Under the pieces are notes generated by a model that had not been told where the DNA came from, searched no databases, and saw only the letters and a list, made by a program, of their open reading frames with translations. From Sinobaca qinghaiensis (GTDB lineage: Bacteria > Bacillota > Bacilli > Bacillales > Marinococcaceae): 64,000 nt of DNA. Made by a program: the position numbers and the translations under genes. Where the stretch lies: positions 186,001 through 250,000 of the forward strand of contig NZ_RAPK01000011.1 of NCBI RefSeq assembly GCF_003610495.1. Direction: 5' to 3'. Shown in pieces: positions 26,898 through 37,045 of this stretch (positions are counted from its first letter, which is position 1; each line of letters opens with the position of its first letter).

Positions 26898-28811
26898 TTA
26901 ATACTTTTTCGCCCCGGTCAGCATTTTTTCTTTAAAGGAGTAGGCTTCTCTAATGCTTTCTTTTTCTGAAACGGCCGCTACTCCCAGGTTCCACCAGCTT
27001 CCTTCCGAACCATCGGTCATCGTCTTAGGAAGAACTTTCATTTCGATTAACGTAGAGCGCGACTGCGTTTTCGCATCGTTAATGGCTGCCTCGAGTTCTT
27101 CTTCGGTATTGGCTTTGTATACTTTTGCTCCGTAGCCTTCTGCTACTTTAGCGTAGTCAATATTCAATATTTGATTGTCTGCTGTGCGGAACTCACATTC
27201 ATAGCTTCCCCCGCCGTGATCCATCTGCAGGTTATTAATGCATCCGTACCCTGCATTATCGAAAAGAAGAATATTTATTTTTTTATTGTATTGAAGGGAG
27301 GTTATAAGCTCTGAGTGAAGCATGAGAAAGCTTCCATCTCCAACCACCGCGTATACTTCTTTGTCAGGTTCTGCAAGCTTTACTCCAAGCGTTCCTGAAA
27401 TTTCATAGCCCATACATGAGTATCCGTATTCTAAATGATACGTATTCGGCGTATTCGTCTCCCATAAGCGCTGCAGGTCTCCCGGCAGAGACCCTGCGGC
27501 ACAAACAACGACAGCGTCTTCATCTACAGCTTCGTTTGCTTTCAGAAGCGCGTTGGTCTGGGGAAACTCCGTATTCAAGGCATCTGCGTACTCATTCATT
27601 ATTTCCTGCGAAAAATGATTTTTTATTTCAGGATCGAAATTTTCTCTGTTAAACGATATGTGACGAAGTCTGTCCCGCTCCGTTTTCCATTCTTCTTTAA
27701 CGCTTTCAATAAAGCTTCCATAATCACTTTTATAATCCTGCAGCAAAGGCATTAACTGTTCTAAAGCCGTACGTGCATCTGCCACTACTTGAAACGCATC
27801 TAATTTATAGGCCTGCATCCGGCTGACGTTGATATTTAGAAATTCTGCATTCTCGAAGTCAAATACGGTTTTCGAAGAGGTGGCAAAGTCTGTATATCTC
27901 GTTCCTATTCCTATAACAAGATCTGCCTCTGCCGCTGCTTTGTTGGCGGCTGACGTTCCTGTAATACCCAGGCCGCCCAGATTGTTTTTAAAGGAACATT
28001 CCACTGCTGACTTTCCTGCCTGTGTTTCTACGAGCGGAATGTGATACGTCTCGGAAAAAGTCATTAAAGTTTCTCTGGCTTCCGAGTACTTCACTCCTCC
28101 ACCAACGACAATAAGAGGTTTTTTGCTGGCTTTAATTTTTTCAGCAGCCCCTTCAAGCTCTCTTTGAGTAGGTATAGCACGATTTACATAGTGTACCCGC
28201 TTTTGGAAGAATTCTTCTTCATAATCAAAAGCTTCTCCTTCCACATCCTGTGAGATACATACCGTAGCAGGGCCGGCCTTGGCAGGATCTGTCATCACTT
28301 CAAAAGCTCTTATTAAACTTGTCATCAGCTGTTCCGGGCGCTGTACGCGATCCCAGTATCTTGAGACAGGCTTTAATGCATCATTGGTTGTAATAGCCAT
28401 GCTGTGCTCTTGTTCTACCTGCTGTAAAACCGGATCCGGCTGACGAGTCGCATAGGTGTCCGCAGGAAGCAGCAAAACAGGAATGTTATTCGCCAGGGCT
28501 GTAGCAGCAGGGGTAACAAGGTTCGCAGAGCCTGGACCGCTTGATGTGGTAACAGCATAGATTTTCTTACGCAGCATTTGTTTACTATAGGCAATGGCCG
28601 CATGAGACATGCCCTGTTCGTTTTTCCCCTGAATCACTTCCAGATTGCCCGCTTCCTGTTCTAGAGCCTGCCCGATACCTAATATGTTGCCATGTCCGAA
28701 GATATTAAAAATCCCTTGAACGAAAGGAAATTCTTCTCCATCTATATGAATATACTGCTGATTTAAAAACTTAACCAACGCCTGAGCTGTTGTTAATCGA
28801 ATCGTTCCCAT
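26898..28811 (-). CDS. iolD: THcHDO hydrolase (ring-opening, ThDP-dependent)
   Basis: A 637-residue thiamine diphosphate enzyme of the acetolactate-synthase fold that hydrolyses trihydroxycyclohexane-1,2-dione to 5-deoxy-D-glucuronate. The ThDP motif is VVGDGSFLM followed by LLFDNAGYG (about residues 495-525). The N-terminal catalytic region is [11 protein letters not shown]. The central domain starts near residue 210. Third gene of the operon, 13 bases after iolC. Confidence 0.93.
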   Translation of the reverse strand: MGTIRLTTAQALVKFLNQQYIHIDGEEFPFVQGIFNIFGHGNILGIGQALEQEAGNLEVIQGKNEQGMSHAAIAYSKQMLRKKIYAVTTSSGPGSANLVTPAATALANNIPVLLLPADTYATRQPDPVLQQVEQEHSMAITTNDALKPVSRYWDRVQRPEQLMTSLIRAFEVMTDPAKAGPATVCISQDVEGEAFDYEEEFFQKRVHYVNRAIPTQRELEGAAEKIKASKKPLIVVGGGVKYSEARETLMTFSETYHIPLVETQAGKSAVECSFKNNLGGLGITGTSAANKAAAEADLVIGIGTRYTDFATSSKTVFDFENAEFLNINVSRMQAYKLDAFQVVADARTALEQLMPLLQDYKSDYGSFIESVKEEWKTERDRLRHISFNRENFDPEIKNHFSQEIMNEYADALNTEFPQTNALLKANEAVDEDAVVVCAAGSLPGDLQRLWETNTPNTYHLEYGYSCMGYEISGTLGVKLAEPDKEVYAVVGDGSFLMLHSELITSLQYNKKINILLFDNAGYGCINNLQMDHGGGSYECEFRTADNQILNIDYAKVAEGYGAKVYKANTEEELEAAINDAKTQSRSTLIEMKVLPKTMTDGSEGSWWNLGVAAVSEKESIREAYSFKEKMLTGAKKY

Positions 28812-28824
28812 TGTTTATTCTCCT

Positions 28825-29814
28825 TTATACATACGTGTTATTTTCCTGGATTAACGCTTCAATTTCCGATACTTCCGGCATCGCTTCCGATGAACTGTGC
28901 TTGCTGACGACGATAGATGCTGAAGCACTGCCGTATTTTAAGGCAGATTCTACATCTTTTCCTGAGAGAATGGCATACAGAAAAGCTGATGCATAAGAAT
29001 CTCCCGCGCCAAATGTTTTTAACACTTTTGTTTTGTAGGCCTTTCCCTGATAGCTTTTTCCGTCTTTTGTATAGGCATAAGAACCATCCACACCGTGCTT
29101 GATAACGACAAGCTCCGGCTCATGCTGAAATAAATAATCGATAGTCGTCTGATTATCTCCTTCCGAGGAAAGGTTTTCCATCATGTCATATTCCTCACGG
29201 GTTCCAATAACAATATCTGCTTTTTCCGCTACAAGAGAGTAATATACAGCTGTTTCTTCACGGGACTGCCACGTATACGGGCGATAATCCAATTCGAAAG
29301 CTACTTTAATATTATTTTTCTTTGCAAGATGCACTGCTTTTAGAGCTGCTTCTCTGGATGGACTTTGCGCTAAAGCCGTTCCGGAGATCAGGAAGATTTT
29401 TGCCTGCTTTATATACTCTTCCTGTACTTCAGATGTCGTAATATACAAATCCGCAGCATTTTCTCTGTACATTAGAATGCTGCATTCTTCCGGACTTAAT
29501 ATTTCCGTAAAAGCAAGCCCTGTTTTTCTTCCTTCCGTATCTTTTACCATCTGCGACGTATCAATGCCTTTACTGCTCATATACTGCTCGATAAAGCGTC
29601 CATGCTGATCATCGGGGATTTTTCCGATAAATCCTGCTTTCAGGCCAAGTTTGGAACATCCTATCGCGACATTTGCCGGCGATCCCCCAACGTATTTTTG
29701 AAAAGTCATCGTTTCTTCCATCGGACGGTTATATTCAACCGCGTTCAAATCAATGCAGGCTCGGCCAAAAGCAATGACATCAAACGCTTTGTTTTCCTCA
29801 AAAGATATAGCCAT
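28825..29814 (-). CDS. iolC: 5-dehydro-2-deoxygluconokinase
   Basis: A 329-residue PfkB-family sugar kinase phosphorylating 2-deoxy-5-keto-D-gluconate at C6. FGRACIDLNAVEYNRPMEE near the N-terminus and GGSPANVAIG form the sugar site; KTFGAGDSYASAFLY near residue 280 carries the catalytic Asp of the anion hole. The product induces the pathway by releasing IolR in B. subtilis. 40 bases after iolB. Confidence 0.94.
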   Translation of the reverse strand: MAISFEENKAFDVIAFGRACIDLNAVEYNRPMEETMTFQKYVGGSPANVAIGCSKLGLKAGFIGKIPDDQHGRFIEQYMSSKGIDTSQMVKDTEGRKTGLAFTEILSPEECSILMYRENAADLYITTSEVQEEYIKQAKIFLISGTALAQSPSREAALKAVHLAKKNNIKVAFELDYRPYTWQSREETAVYYSLVAEKADIVIGTREEYDMMENLSSEGDNQTTIDYLFQHEPELVVIKHGVDGSYAYTKDGKSYQGKAYKTKVLKTFGAGDSYASAFLYAILSGKDVESALKYGSASASIVVSKHSSSEAMPEVSEIEALIQENNTYV

Positions 29815-29854
29815 AGAACGAAATCTCCCTTTTTTTAAGTTTATATATTTTTTG

Positions 29855-30667
29855 CTATTTTAGAATCCATTCATGGTCCGGATCGTTATGGAACTTCCAT
29901 ACTCTTTCCGGCCCGGCCATCACATTTAGATAATAAGACGTGTAGCCGGCTGGGACACCCACAGGATGATACCCTTTCGGCACGATAACCATATCTCCAT
30001 TTTCTACGGTCATCGTCTCATCGAGGGAACGGTCATCCGTATAGACCCTTTGGAAAACAAATCCCTGCGGCGGATCCTGCTCATGGTAATACGTTTCCTC
30101 CAGCAGCGATTCCTCTGGAAGATTGTCCTGGTCGTGCTTGTGAGGTGGATAGCTGGACCAGTTTCCGCTTTCCGTGAAAACCTCTACTACCAGGAGGCTG
30201 TTTGCGGACGGATCATTATCCGGCAGAATATTATGAACCAGTCTTTTATTGCTTCCTTCTCCCCGCTTTTCAACTCCCAAATCTGAAGCTTGTAACAATT
30301 TTGTAGGAAGCTGGCTTTTGGAGGGAGAATAACAGAGGGCCACCCTTGCAGACGTATCAGCCCTCACTTCAAAGGTTTGATCATTGGAAACATACACGCT
30401 GTCTGTGGGCTTTTTCTCAAAAACAGAATCTCTCGTGCCAATTTTCTCGAAAGTATTTTCTCCTTCCGTTACGGTGATTTTTCCAGTCACAGCCACAATG
30501 CAGCATTCCAGCTTTTCCAGTTTTTCTTGGTAGACGGATCCGGATTGCAGGTCAACCATTTTAAAACTTACATAATGAAGATCTGAATTATCTTCCGAAA
30601 CCTCATGAATAAGAGAAATGCCATTGGCTTCTTTTTTATTTAATGGTTTACGAATAAGCTTACTCAT
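29855..30667 (-). CDS. iolB: 5-deoxy-glucuronate isomerase
   Basis: A 270-residue two-lobed cupin converting 5-deoxy-D-glucuronate to 2-deoxy-5-keto-D-gluconate. Metal ligands are in the second lobe: SSYPPHKHDQDNLPEESLLEETYYH (about residues 175-200). YHPVGVPAGY near the C-terminus is typical. ATG 30667 follows GGAGGAAG; upstream in-frame codons are rejected. First gene of iolBCDEGI, with a long leader containing a 12-bp inverted repeat and a LacI-type operator beside the ribosome binding site. Confidence 0.94.
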   Translation of the reverse strand: MSKLIRKPLNKKEANGISLIHEVSEDNSDLHYVSFKMVDLQSGSVYQEKLEKLECCIVAVTGKITVTEGENTFEKIGTRDSVFEKKPTDSVYVSNDQTFEVRADTSARVALCYSPSKSQLPTKLLQASDLGVEKRGEGSNKRLVHNILPDNDPSANSLLVVEVFTESGNWSSYPPHKHDQDNLPEESLLEETYYHEQDPPQGFVFQRVYTDDRSLDETMTVENGDMVIVPKGYHPVGVPAGYTSYYLNVMAGPERVWKFHNDPDHEWILK

Positions 30668-30688
30668 TACAACTTCCTCCTCCATTAC

Positions 30689-30702
30689 TGCAATCGATTA
30701 CA
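30689..30702. promoter_or_regulatory. LacI-type operator at iolB (site A)
   Basis: TGCAATCGATTACA, reverse complement TGTAATCGATTGCA, identical to the site before iolA. It ends about 10 bases before the iolB ribosome binding site. Confidence 0.65.
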
Positions 30703-30717
30703 TTTTAAGAATAAATA

Positions 30718-30775
30718 ATGCGTATAGAACATGAGAAAAGGGACAATTGCCGCATTCTTAATTTTCTATACGCAT
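30718..30775 (-). repeat. 12-bp perfect inverted repeat in the iolB leader
   Basis: ATGCGTATAGAA (30718-30729) and TTCTATACGCAT (30764-30775), 34 bases apart. In the transcript this would form a stem; no T-run follows, so it is not an ordinary terminator. Confidence 0.6.
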
Positions 30776-30807
30776 CGAAAAATTCACAATTTATTTTCTT
30801 CCTATTC

Positions 30808-30836
30808 AGAATAATGGTTGAAACGCTTTCAGTCAA
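30808..30836 (-). promoter_or_regulatory. iolB operon promoter with cre-like element
   Basis: TTGACT (30836-30831), 17-base spacer, TATTCT (30813-30808) on the minus strand. The spacer carries GAAAGCGTTTC, part of a cre-like site at 30818-30831 (12 of 14), so CcpA could block polymerase. The transcript would start near 30801. Confidence 0.5.
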
Positions 30837-30854
30837 TACTTCTTTATAAAGTTC

Positions 30855-32324
30855 TTAGAGCTTCTCGTGCTGATTAAATTGATTTGATTGATTTTCTTGT
30901 AATATTTCTTCTTTACTCTTTGTGGTGTCTTTTCTAGCAGCAAGCCACGTTGCTTCAATTTCTTCAAGCGATTTATTTTTTGTTTCAGGTACAAATTTTA
31001 AAACGAAGAAGAAAGCAAATGTACTTACTAATCCGTAGATAAGGAATGTGCCTGTCCCAAAAGCTTCGTTTAATGGCGGGAAAGTAGACGAAGCAATCAA
31101 GTTTGCCCCCCAAACGGTTGTTACTGCCAACGCCATCGCCTGGCCTCTGATTTTATTAGGAAACAGCTCTGACAGCAGCACCCAGGTTACAGGCCCCCAT
31201 GTCATTTGAAACAGTCCTACAAAAAGGAGAATAAAGATTAACGTACCAATTCCTTGAATACCCATGAAGAAAAGAGCGGATACAGCCATCAAACATATAG
31301 CACATCCTGCCGAGCCAAGAAGCAGCATAAACTTTCTTCCCTGGCGGTCAATAAGCCGAATAGCAATTAAGGAGACAGCTACGCTTATAACCCCTACGAA
31401 TATTGTCTGCAGCATCGCGGTTGACTGCCCTGCTCCCAGATTTTCAAAAATTCGCGGAGCATAATACAAAATGATATTAATCCCAATAAATTGCTGCAGA
31501 GCAGCGACAGATACTCCAACAATTAATACGAGCTTTCCATAATAAAACATTCCTACTTTTTCTGTCTTTGTATTTAAGGAATGCTGGATTTCCTGCAGTG
31601 TATCCGCTGCCGCCTGTTTTGATCCATTTAATTTTTCCAAAAGATTAAAGGCCTTGTCATTTTCTTTCTTAAGTGCAAGATATCTCGGTGTTTCCGGTAC
31701 AAATAAGAGAAGAAGGAAAAATAATGCTGCTGGGATTAATTCTGAAGCAAACATAAGTCTCCAGCCAATATCATTAATCCAATCTCCTGTTCTATTCAAA
31801 GTAATCAACCAGTTGACAAAATATACAACAGTCTGACCTACTACTACAGCCATGCTGTATAGTACAACCATTTTTCCACGAATTTTTTTAGGACTCATTT
31901 CACTAATGTAAATTGGAGCAATAGCCGAAGCTAAACCAACACCAATACCACCAATAATCCTGTAAAAATTGAATGTTGCCAGCAAAGCGACGCTTGGCTC
32001 TCCCATTGTGAAGAAAATCAATTCCGGATAGGCTGATCCTAGTGCAGAAAGAAAGAATAGAATGGCTGAAATAACTAATGTATTCTTCCGGCCGATTCTA
32101 TTAGAGATGAGCCCTGAAACTAATGCACCTATGATACATCCAATTAATGCACTCGACACCGTAAGTCCGTGTATGAATGAACTCAAACCTAAGCTATCAA
32201 CCAAATATAACTGTACGGACTGCTCTGCGCCTGCAATAACTGCCGTATCATAACCAAATAAAAGTCCCCCTAGAGAGGCTACTAAAGCTACAAACAAAAT
32301 ATATCGATACTTATTATTCTTCAT
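30855..32324 (-). CDS. Sugar-porter MFS permease, probable inositol importer
   Basis: A 489-residue, twelve-helix major facilitator of the sugar porter (XylE/IolT) family. Motifs: GGLLFGYDTAVIAG in helix 1, NRIGRKNT in the first cytoplasmic loop, VPETPRYLALKK at the centre, RLIDRQGRK in the second half, and VPETKNKSLEEIE at the C-terminal end. The family couples sugar or inositol uptake to protons. The sequence alone leans toward the XylE-like group; the inositol assignment comes from its place between iolH and iolB and from the shared LacI-type operator. Confidence 0.85.
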   Translation of the reverse strand: MKNNKYRYILFVALVASLGGLLFGYDTAVIAGAEQSVQLYLVDSLGLSSFIHGLTVSSALIGCIIGALVSGLISNRIGRKNTLVISAILFFLSALGSAYPELIFFTMGEPSVALLATFNFYRIIGGIGVGLASAIAPIYISEMSPKKIRGKMVVLYSMAVVVGQTVVYFVNWLITLNRTGDWINDIGWRLMFASELIPAALFFLLLLFVPETPRYLALKKENDKAFNLLEKLNGSKQAAADTLQEIQHSLNTKTEKVGMFYYGKLVLIVGVSVAALQQFIGINIILYYAPRIFENLGAGQSTAMLQTIFVGVISVAVSLIAIRLIDRQGRKFMLLLGSAGCAICLMAVSALFFMGIQGIGTLIFILLFVGLFQMTWGPVTWVLLSELFPNKIRGQAMALAVTTVWGANLIASSTFPPLNEAFGTGTFLIYGLVSTFAFFFVLKFVPETKNKSLEEIEATWLAARKDTTKSKEEILQENQSNQFNQHEKL

Positions 32325-32367
32325 GTTATACGAAGGATACCCTTCTTCCCCACTTTCTCCAATTTAA

Positions 32368-32415
32368 TGTAATCGTTTTCAAATATTCATAAAAAATATA
32401 AACAATCACTGTCAA
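32368..32415 (-). promoter_or_regulatory. Permease promoter with LacI/cre-type operator (site B)
   Basis: TTGACA (32415-32410), 18-base spacer and TATGAA (32391-32386) on the minus strand. TGTAATCGTTTTCA at 32368-32381 covers the expected start site. It fits both the local LacI-type motif and the cre consensus (14 of 14), so either regulator could act. Confidence 0.6.
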
Positions 32416-32428
32416 CAGAAGATAAATT

Positions 32429-32459
32429 CCATTGTCTTCAAAACTTGAGAAGACAATGG
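32429..32459 (-). terminator. Hairpin after iolH
   Basis: An 11-bp perfect stem CCATTGTCTTC / GAAGACAATGG just after the iolH stop. The T-tail is weak, so termination may be partial. Confidence 0.5.
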
Positions 32460-32466
32460 TTTATTG

Positions 32467-33342
32467 TTATTTAATAGAGGTTTTAGTAATTAATTCTTCT
32501 TTGAGACGATCTAACATGAATAGGCTTGATTCTTCTGCACGGTGTTCTTCTCCGAAAACAGCTGACGTAACAATCCCATCAAAGTTAATTTCGCGAAGCT
32601 TGTTGAACAAAGCGTCCCAGTTTATATCCCCTTTTCCAATGTCGAGATGCTGATGGACTGTAGCATGTACGCCAGGCGGGTTTACGACATAACGCAGGCA
32701 GGAAGAAGCTTTGTGGTTGAATGTATCTGCGATATTAATATGCTTTAATTTATCTCCCGCATAGTCAATCATTGAAGCAATATCGCCTACTCCGTCATCA
32801 TAAAAGAATGTATGAGGAACAGAATAGAAGTAACCCAGCCAATCTTTATCAAACCCGCGAATCATATCTACAGCAGCATTATTGTTTTCAATAAAATCAT
32901 AAGGATGCGCTTGAATATGAACATTTAATCCTTCTTTTTCAATTGATGGGATCAATTCATGCATCGATTTTACAAACATCTGCTCACATTTATATGGCAT
33001 ATCATTCTGTCCTGTGAATTCCGAATTTAATATATTAACATCCAGTTCTACCGCAATTTCAATAACCCGCTTCCAGTTACGTACTGCGGCTTCCCGATCT
33101 TCTTCATCTGGACCTGCCCAGTGCTGCATTGGAAGAAGGGAGGAAAGCTTGACCCCTGTATCCCGCAGAGCATTCTTTAATTCTTTTATTCTTGCTTTAT
33201 CTACACGAGGATACTTGTAAAAAGGCATAAAGTCATCACGCGGTGACAGTTCAATATATTCATATCCCATTTCGGCTACTTTATCCACCATTTTTGGAAT
33301 AGGCATATGTCTAATCATATGCGGATCTAATGCGATTTTCAT
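32467..33342 (-). CDS. iolH: IolH-like sugar-phosphate isomerase/epimerase
   Basis: A 291-residue TIM-barrel protein. [24 protein letters not shown] near the N-terminus is characteristic of IolH of Bacillus, a family member without a firmly assigned reaction. Metal-ligand-type segments occur at [28 protein letters not shown] and [10 protein letters not shown]. It lies 45 bases downstream of iolA and upstream of the permease; likely co-transcribed with iolA. Confidence 0.82.
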   Translation of the reverse strand: MKIALDPHMIRHMPIPKMVDKVAEMGYEYIELSPRDDFMPFYKYPRVDKARIKELKNALRDTGVKLSSLLPMQHWAGPDEEDREAAVRNWKRVIEIAVELDVNILNSEFTGQNDMPYKCEQMFVKSMHELIPSIEKEGLNVHIQAHPYDFIENNNAAVDMIRGFDKDWLGYFYSVPHTFFYDDGVGDIASMIDYAGDKLKHINIADTFNHKASSCLRYVVNPPGVHATVHQHLDIGKGDINWDALFNKLREINFDGIVTSAVFGEEHRAEESSLFMLDRLKEELITKTSIK

Positions 33343-33387
33343 TGTTTATTCCTCCGATTCATCATTATTTTACATTTATTTTCGCTG

Positions 33388-34848
33388 TTACCAGCGGGCC
33401 GTCAGCATTTTCTTGCGCGTATAGAAGTTTACGCCATCTGTTCCATTCGCATGAAGATCCCCGTAAAAGGAATTTTTCCAACCGGAAAACGGGAAGAATG
33501 CCATTGGTGCCGGTACTCCTAAATTCACTCCAAGCATTCCTGCTTCAATTTCCTGTCTAAACTTTCTCACGCTGCTGCCACTGTCTGTATAAATGCACGC
33601 ACCATTCGCAAAGTCCGATTTATTTGTCAGTTCGATTGCTTCATCAAGAGTGTCTACTCTTACAATGGATAGCACTGGAGCAAAAATTTCTTCTTTCCAT
33701 ATCGTCATATCTGTTGTTACATGATCAAATATTACCGGACCCAGGAAGTAGCCGTCTTCCAGCCCAACCGTTTTGTTTCGGCCGTCCAGCGCTAGCTCCG
33801 CACCTTCTTCTTCTCCTTTTTTAATATAATCTTCTGATTTTTTCTTATGGGATTCGCGGATAACCGGGCCCAGGAACACTCCTTCTTCTATGCCGTTACC
33901 AACCGTCATTCCATTTACTTCTTCTTTTAGTTTCTCCAGGAAAGGCTCAGCTACATCCCCAACAGTTACTACGACTGCAGCTGCCATGCATCTTTCGCCT
34001 GCCGAACCGTAAGCCGCACCTACAATCTGCTGAACAGCGCCTTCTAAATTGGCATCTGGAAGCACGATGGAATGGTTTTTAGCTCCGGCTAAAGCCTGTA
34101 CACGTTTGCCGTAAGAAGTTCCTGTTTTATAAACATATTCAGCTACCGGCTGGGAACCTACGAAAGAGATCGCTTTAACTCCTTTATGTTCCAACAGGCC
34201 GTTCACGACATCATGAGCGCCGTGTACCACATTTAATACTCCGGCTGGTAGACCGGCTTCGGAAAATAGTTCAGCCAGTTTATTTGCCAGAAGAGGAGTT
34301 CTTTCTGATGGCTTTAATACGAATGTATTTCCGCAGGCAATAGCAAGTGGAAACATCCAGCACGGCACCATCATCGGAAAGTTAAATGGAGTAATTCCGC
34401 CGACGACACCAATAGGATACTTATACATCCCCGATTCAATACCTGTAGCTATATCCGGAAGCTGTTCTCCTTTCATTAAGGATGGGGCACATGCAGCAAA
34501 CTCCACGCATTCAATTCCTCTTTGAACTTCCCCGTAAGCTTCACTGTAATTCTTACCGTTTTCTAATGTAATAAGACGAGCTAACTCATCCCAATTTTCA
34601 ATTAACAGCTGCTGGTACTTAAATAAAACGCGTGCTCTTCTTGGTACGGGAGTATTGCTCCACATTTTGAAAGTTTTCTCAGCCACCTGGACTGCGTCAT
34701 CGACATCTTCTTTATTAGAGATAGGCACATGCGCAATGATTTCTCCAGTGGCCGGATTGGGAATTTCCTCTGTTGCTGACGCTTTTGCATCAACCCATTT
34801 TCCATTAATATAATTTTGAAGATTCTGAACTGTTTTTGTAGTAGACAT
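33388..34848 (-). CDS. iolA: Malonate/methylmalonate-semialdehyde dehydrogenase (CoA-acylating)
   Basis: A 486-residue aldehyde dehydrogenase converting malonate semialdehyde to acetyl-CoA and CO2 with NAD and CoA, the last step of inositol breakdown. Catalytic Cys287 lies in [13 protein letters not shown], the same position as in characterised MSDHs; this family lacks the usual general-base Glu, and [11 protein letters not shown] fits that. [15 protein letters not shown] is the family signature. It has its own well-formed promoter with a LacI-type operator and an overlapping cre box. Confidence 0.94.
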   Translation of the reverse strand: MSTTKTVQNLQNYINGKWVDAKASATEEIPNPATGEIIAHVPISNKEDVDDAVQVAEKTFKMWSNTPVPRRARVLFKYQQLLIENWDELARLITLENGKNYSEAYGEVQRGIECVEFAACAPSLMKGEQLPDIATGIESGMYKYPIGVVGGITPFNFPMMVPCWMFPLAIACGNTFVLKPSERTPLLANKLAELFSEAGLPAGVLNVVHGAHDVVNGLLEHKGVKAISFVGSQPVAEYVYKTGTSYGKRVQALAGAKNHSIVLPDANLEGAVQQIVGAAYGSAGERCMAAAVVVTVGDVAEPFLEKLKEEVNGMTVGNGIEEGVFLGPVIRESHKKKSEDYIKKGEEEGAELALDGRNKTVGLEDGYFLGPVIFDHVTTDMTIWKEEIFAPVLSIVRVDTLDEAIELTNKSDFANGACIYTDSGSSVRKFRQEIEAGMLGVNLGVPAPMAFFPFSGWKNSFYGDLHANGTDGVNFYTRKKMLTARW

Positions 34849-34912
34849 TTTAGTTCCCCTTTCAGTTTATGATAAGCAATAAATAAAATAGATTGGCTGT
34901 TGAAAATCATAA

Positions 34913-34981
34913 TGTAATCGATTGCAATTGTGTGTATAAATAGAATACTAATTCATATAATCCCATTTGTAAACGCTTTTA
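34913..34981 (-). promoter_or_regulatory. iolA promoter: cre, -35/-10 and LacI-type operator (site C)
   Basis: TTTACA (34973-34968), 17-base spacer, TAGTAT (34950-34945). A cre-like box TGTAAACGCTTTTA (34968-34981, 13 of 14) overlaps the -35. Operator TGTAATCGATTGCA (34913-34926) begins about 12 bases after the expected start, a roadblock position. Confidence 0.65.
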
Positions 34982-35073
34982 TTTGAATTAATTGATAATA
35001 TTTTTGAAAACTCTAATTTTTATCAATTAAAAACATGAATTTTCATTGAATTAAAAGGGGGTTTGGAGAAAAA

Positions 35074-35087
35074 AGCAATCGATTACA
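35074..35087. promoter_or_regulatory. Distal LacI-type operator (site D)
   Basis: AGCAATCGATTACA, one base off the reverse complement of site C and about 160 bp upstream of it, between the iolA promoter and the end of the lacI gene. The spacing would permit looping between C and D. Confidence 0.55.
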
Positions 35088-35113
35088 TTTTATAATAAAA
35101 ATTTATAATCCGT

Positions 35114-36142
35114 CTAAATTTTATTTTTTACTAAGGTATTATTAGCATTTATTTCAGCTCCGCAGGTCTGTCTAACAATCAGCTGATTATCCAAAACATA
35201 TTTCTTTTTAGAAAATGTCTCTTTCCTTATTAACTTTAAGAGCAGTTCCATCGCTTTGGTCCCAATATCATATTTAGGCTGGTCTATAGTAGTTAAATTC
35301 GGCGTAAAAATAGATGCCATTTCTATATTATCAAAGCCCACTACCGCTATATCTTCCGGTACATTCAATCCACTTTCTTTTATAGCATTGATTGCTCCTA
35401 TAGCCATTTCATCATTAAAAACAAATACAGCACTAGGAGGGACTTCTAATGAAATCAGCTTCAGCATTTGATTGTAGCCTGATTTAATACTAAAGTCGCC
35501 TTCTTGTATATACAGTGGATTATTTTCTATATCATTACTAATTAAAGCCTGTTGAAATCCACGGAGTCTGTCTCTACTTAGAATTACATCCATTGGACCT
35601 GTAATATGAGCAATACGACTGTGCCCAAGGTCTATTAAGTGCTGGACGGCTTTTCTTGCACTGCTGATGTTATCTATAGAAACAGTGGGAATATTTAAAC
35701 CATCCATATACTCACATGCTAGTACTACCGGGTAATTATCAGCAATATGGGCCAACTCTTGCTGATTACTCCTTGCAGTAAGCAGAATCATACCGTCCAC
35801 CTGTTTTTGATAGAGAAGGCTTATATACTCCCTCTCTCTTTCAGGGTTATTTTCGGTATCTGCTAATATAACCTGATAATTGTTTTTTACTGCGTAATGC
35901 TCAATCCCCCGCAAAACCCCGGCAAAGAAAGCACTTGTAATATCAGGCACCACGACCATAATAATTTTAGTTTCCCTTGTTCTAAATTGCCTTGCTACTA
36001 CGTGTGGCTGATAATTAAGTTCTTCAATTGCAGCTAATACCTTTTCTCTGGTTTTTTTGCTTACCATTGAAGGCTTGGTTAATACTCTTGACACAGTAGC
36101 AGTTGAAACATCTGCAAGTTTCGCTACATCATCCATCTTCAT
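35114..36142 (-). CDS. LacI-family regulator of the inositol locus
   Basis: A 342-residue LacI/GalR protein: HTH and hinge MKMDDVAKLADVSTATVSRVLT (residues 1-22) through EELNYQPHVVARQFR, then a two-lobed sensor domain ending VVGFDNIEMASIFTPNLTTI. Sites of one motif lie before its own gene (36163), iolA, the permease and iolB, so it very likely controls them and itself. From memory, a LacI-type iol repressor (IolQ) is described in Geobacillus kaustophilus; this may be a counterpart with a diverged operator. Having both this and a DeoR-type IolR is unlike B. subtilis. Confidence 0.85.
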   Translation of the reverse strand: MKMDDVAKLADVSTATVSRVLTKPSMVSKKTREKVLAAIEELNYQPHVVARQFRTRETKIIMVVVPDITSAFFAGVLRGIEHYAVKNNYQVILADTENNPEREREYISLLYQKQVDGMILLTARSNQQELAHIADNYPVVLACEYMDGLNIPTVSIDNISSARKAVQHLIDLGHSRIAHITGPMDVILSRDRLRGFQQALISNDIENNPLYIQEGDFSIKSGYNQMLKLISLEVPPSAVFVFNDEMAIGAINAIKESGLNVPEDIAVVGFDNIEMASIFTPNLTTIDQPKYDIGTKAMELLLKLIRKETFSKKKYVLDNQLIVRQTCGAEINANNTLVKNKI

Positions 36143-36162
36143 GTTCTTGTCCTCCTGCTATT

Positions 36163-36176
36163 TGAAAACGATTACA
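36163..36176. promoter_or_regulatory. Operator before the lacI gene (site E)
   Basis: TGAAAACGATTACA, a reverse-complement match to site B and to the cre consensus (14 of 14). It lies 20 bases before the lacI start; autoregulation or CcpA control. Confidence 0.55.
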
Positions 36177-36331
36177 TAAACCGTTCTTTAGAAATATTTA
36201 TATATTTTATTTTACTTACTTTGGTTAAAATAAGCAATTAATGCTCAATCCAGAATCAAAGAGATTCTAATAAGAACCGAACTGTTTTAATTGAAACCGT
36301 AATATCATATTTATGGCGTTAGCAATTCGTT

Positions 36332-36566
36332 TCGTACACAGCTTGGGTGGCGCTCATTACTGGATCTATTGGATGTGCTATAAGTTTGTTTCGCGTCACT
36401 GCTTTAGGAGCTTTTAATATTTTTGGCATTTATACCCTAATATTTATAGTGTTATAGCGTGTGGCTCAAGCATACTTTATTAAAGGACCAGCCCATCGAT
36501 AAGAATAATTACTTACATGCCGTATTAAAAGAAGAAATTAAACACCTTTTTTCTATTTTTATATAA
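36332..36566 (+). pseudogene. Membrane-protein gene remnant
   Basis: Two abutting plus-strand frames read as a membrane segment followed by a hydrophilic tail: TAWVALITGSIGCAISLFRV, then ALGAFNIFGIYTLIFIVL to a stop, then one frame over YSVWLKHTLLKDQPIDKN to a stop at 36566. No start or ribosome binding site. Probably the C-terminal end of a lost permease. Otherwise 36177-37045 holds only the repeat at 36663. Confidence 0.35.
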
Positions 36567-36662
36567 GCATTGGCGTTTCATTACATCAATTTTCACACAA
36601 TCCTAAGCCCCTGCAAAATTATGAACTCATCATAAAGTAAAAAATAATTATAATCTGTATCG

Positions 36663-36780
36663 TTAACATAACCGTGATTATCCGAAGCTTTTACTATACA
36701 AAAAGAAGAGAAGATGTGCTTTTATCAGCCTCTTCTCTCCTTCTTGTTTGTAAAATTGTACCTTTATAAATGCTTTTTTC
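36663..36780 (+). repeat. Dispersed intergenic element, copy E2
   Basis: TTAACATAACCGTGATTAT, then ATACAAAAAGAAGAGAAG, GTGCTTTTATCAGCCTCTTCTCTCC and GTTTGTAAAATTGTACC. It shares the first half with 17830-17945 and the second with 15575-15655. It contains a terminator-like hairpin but follows no intact gene. Confidence 0.65.
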
Positions 36781-37045
36781 CTCTTCTCTTCTTAAAAATT
36801 TCATCAAAAGTAATGGAGAGAATAAAAAGTGCCTATTTGTCCAGATAGCGAGTACTATTTTTTATTCAAAAAATTTCGAATGAAAATAATTAAAAACCTT
36901 TGAAGCTCGATGCCCTCGTAGTATATTATAATAAAAATAAACATGCATCCGGTAAGTATCGAACGCATGCGTAACAAGCCGTTTAATTTTTCATTTCCCT
37001 TTTTGCTTCGTTCATAGAGGAGTTTTTATCGTTACCCATTTAAAA

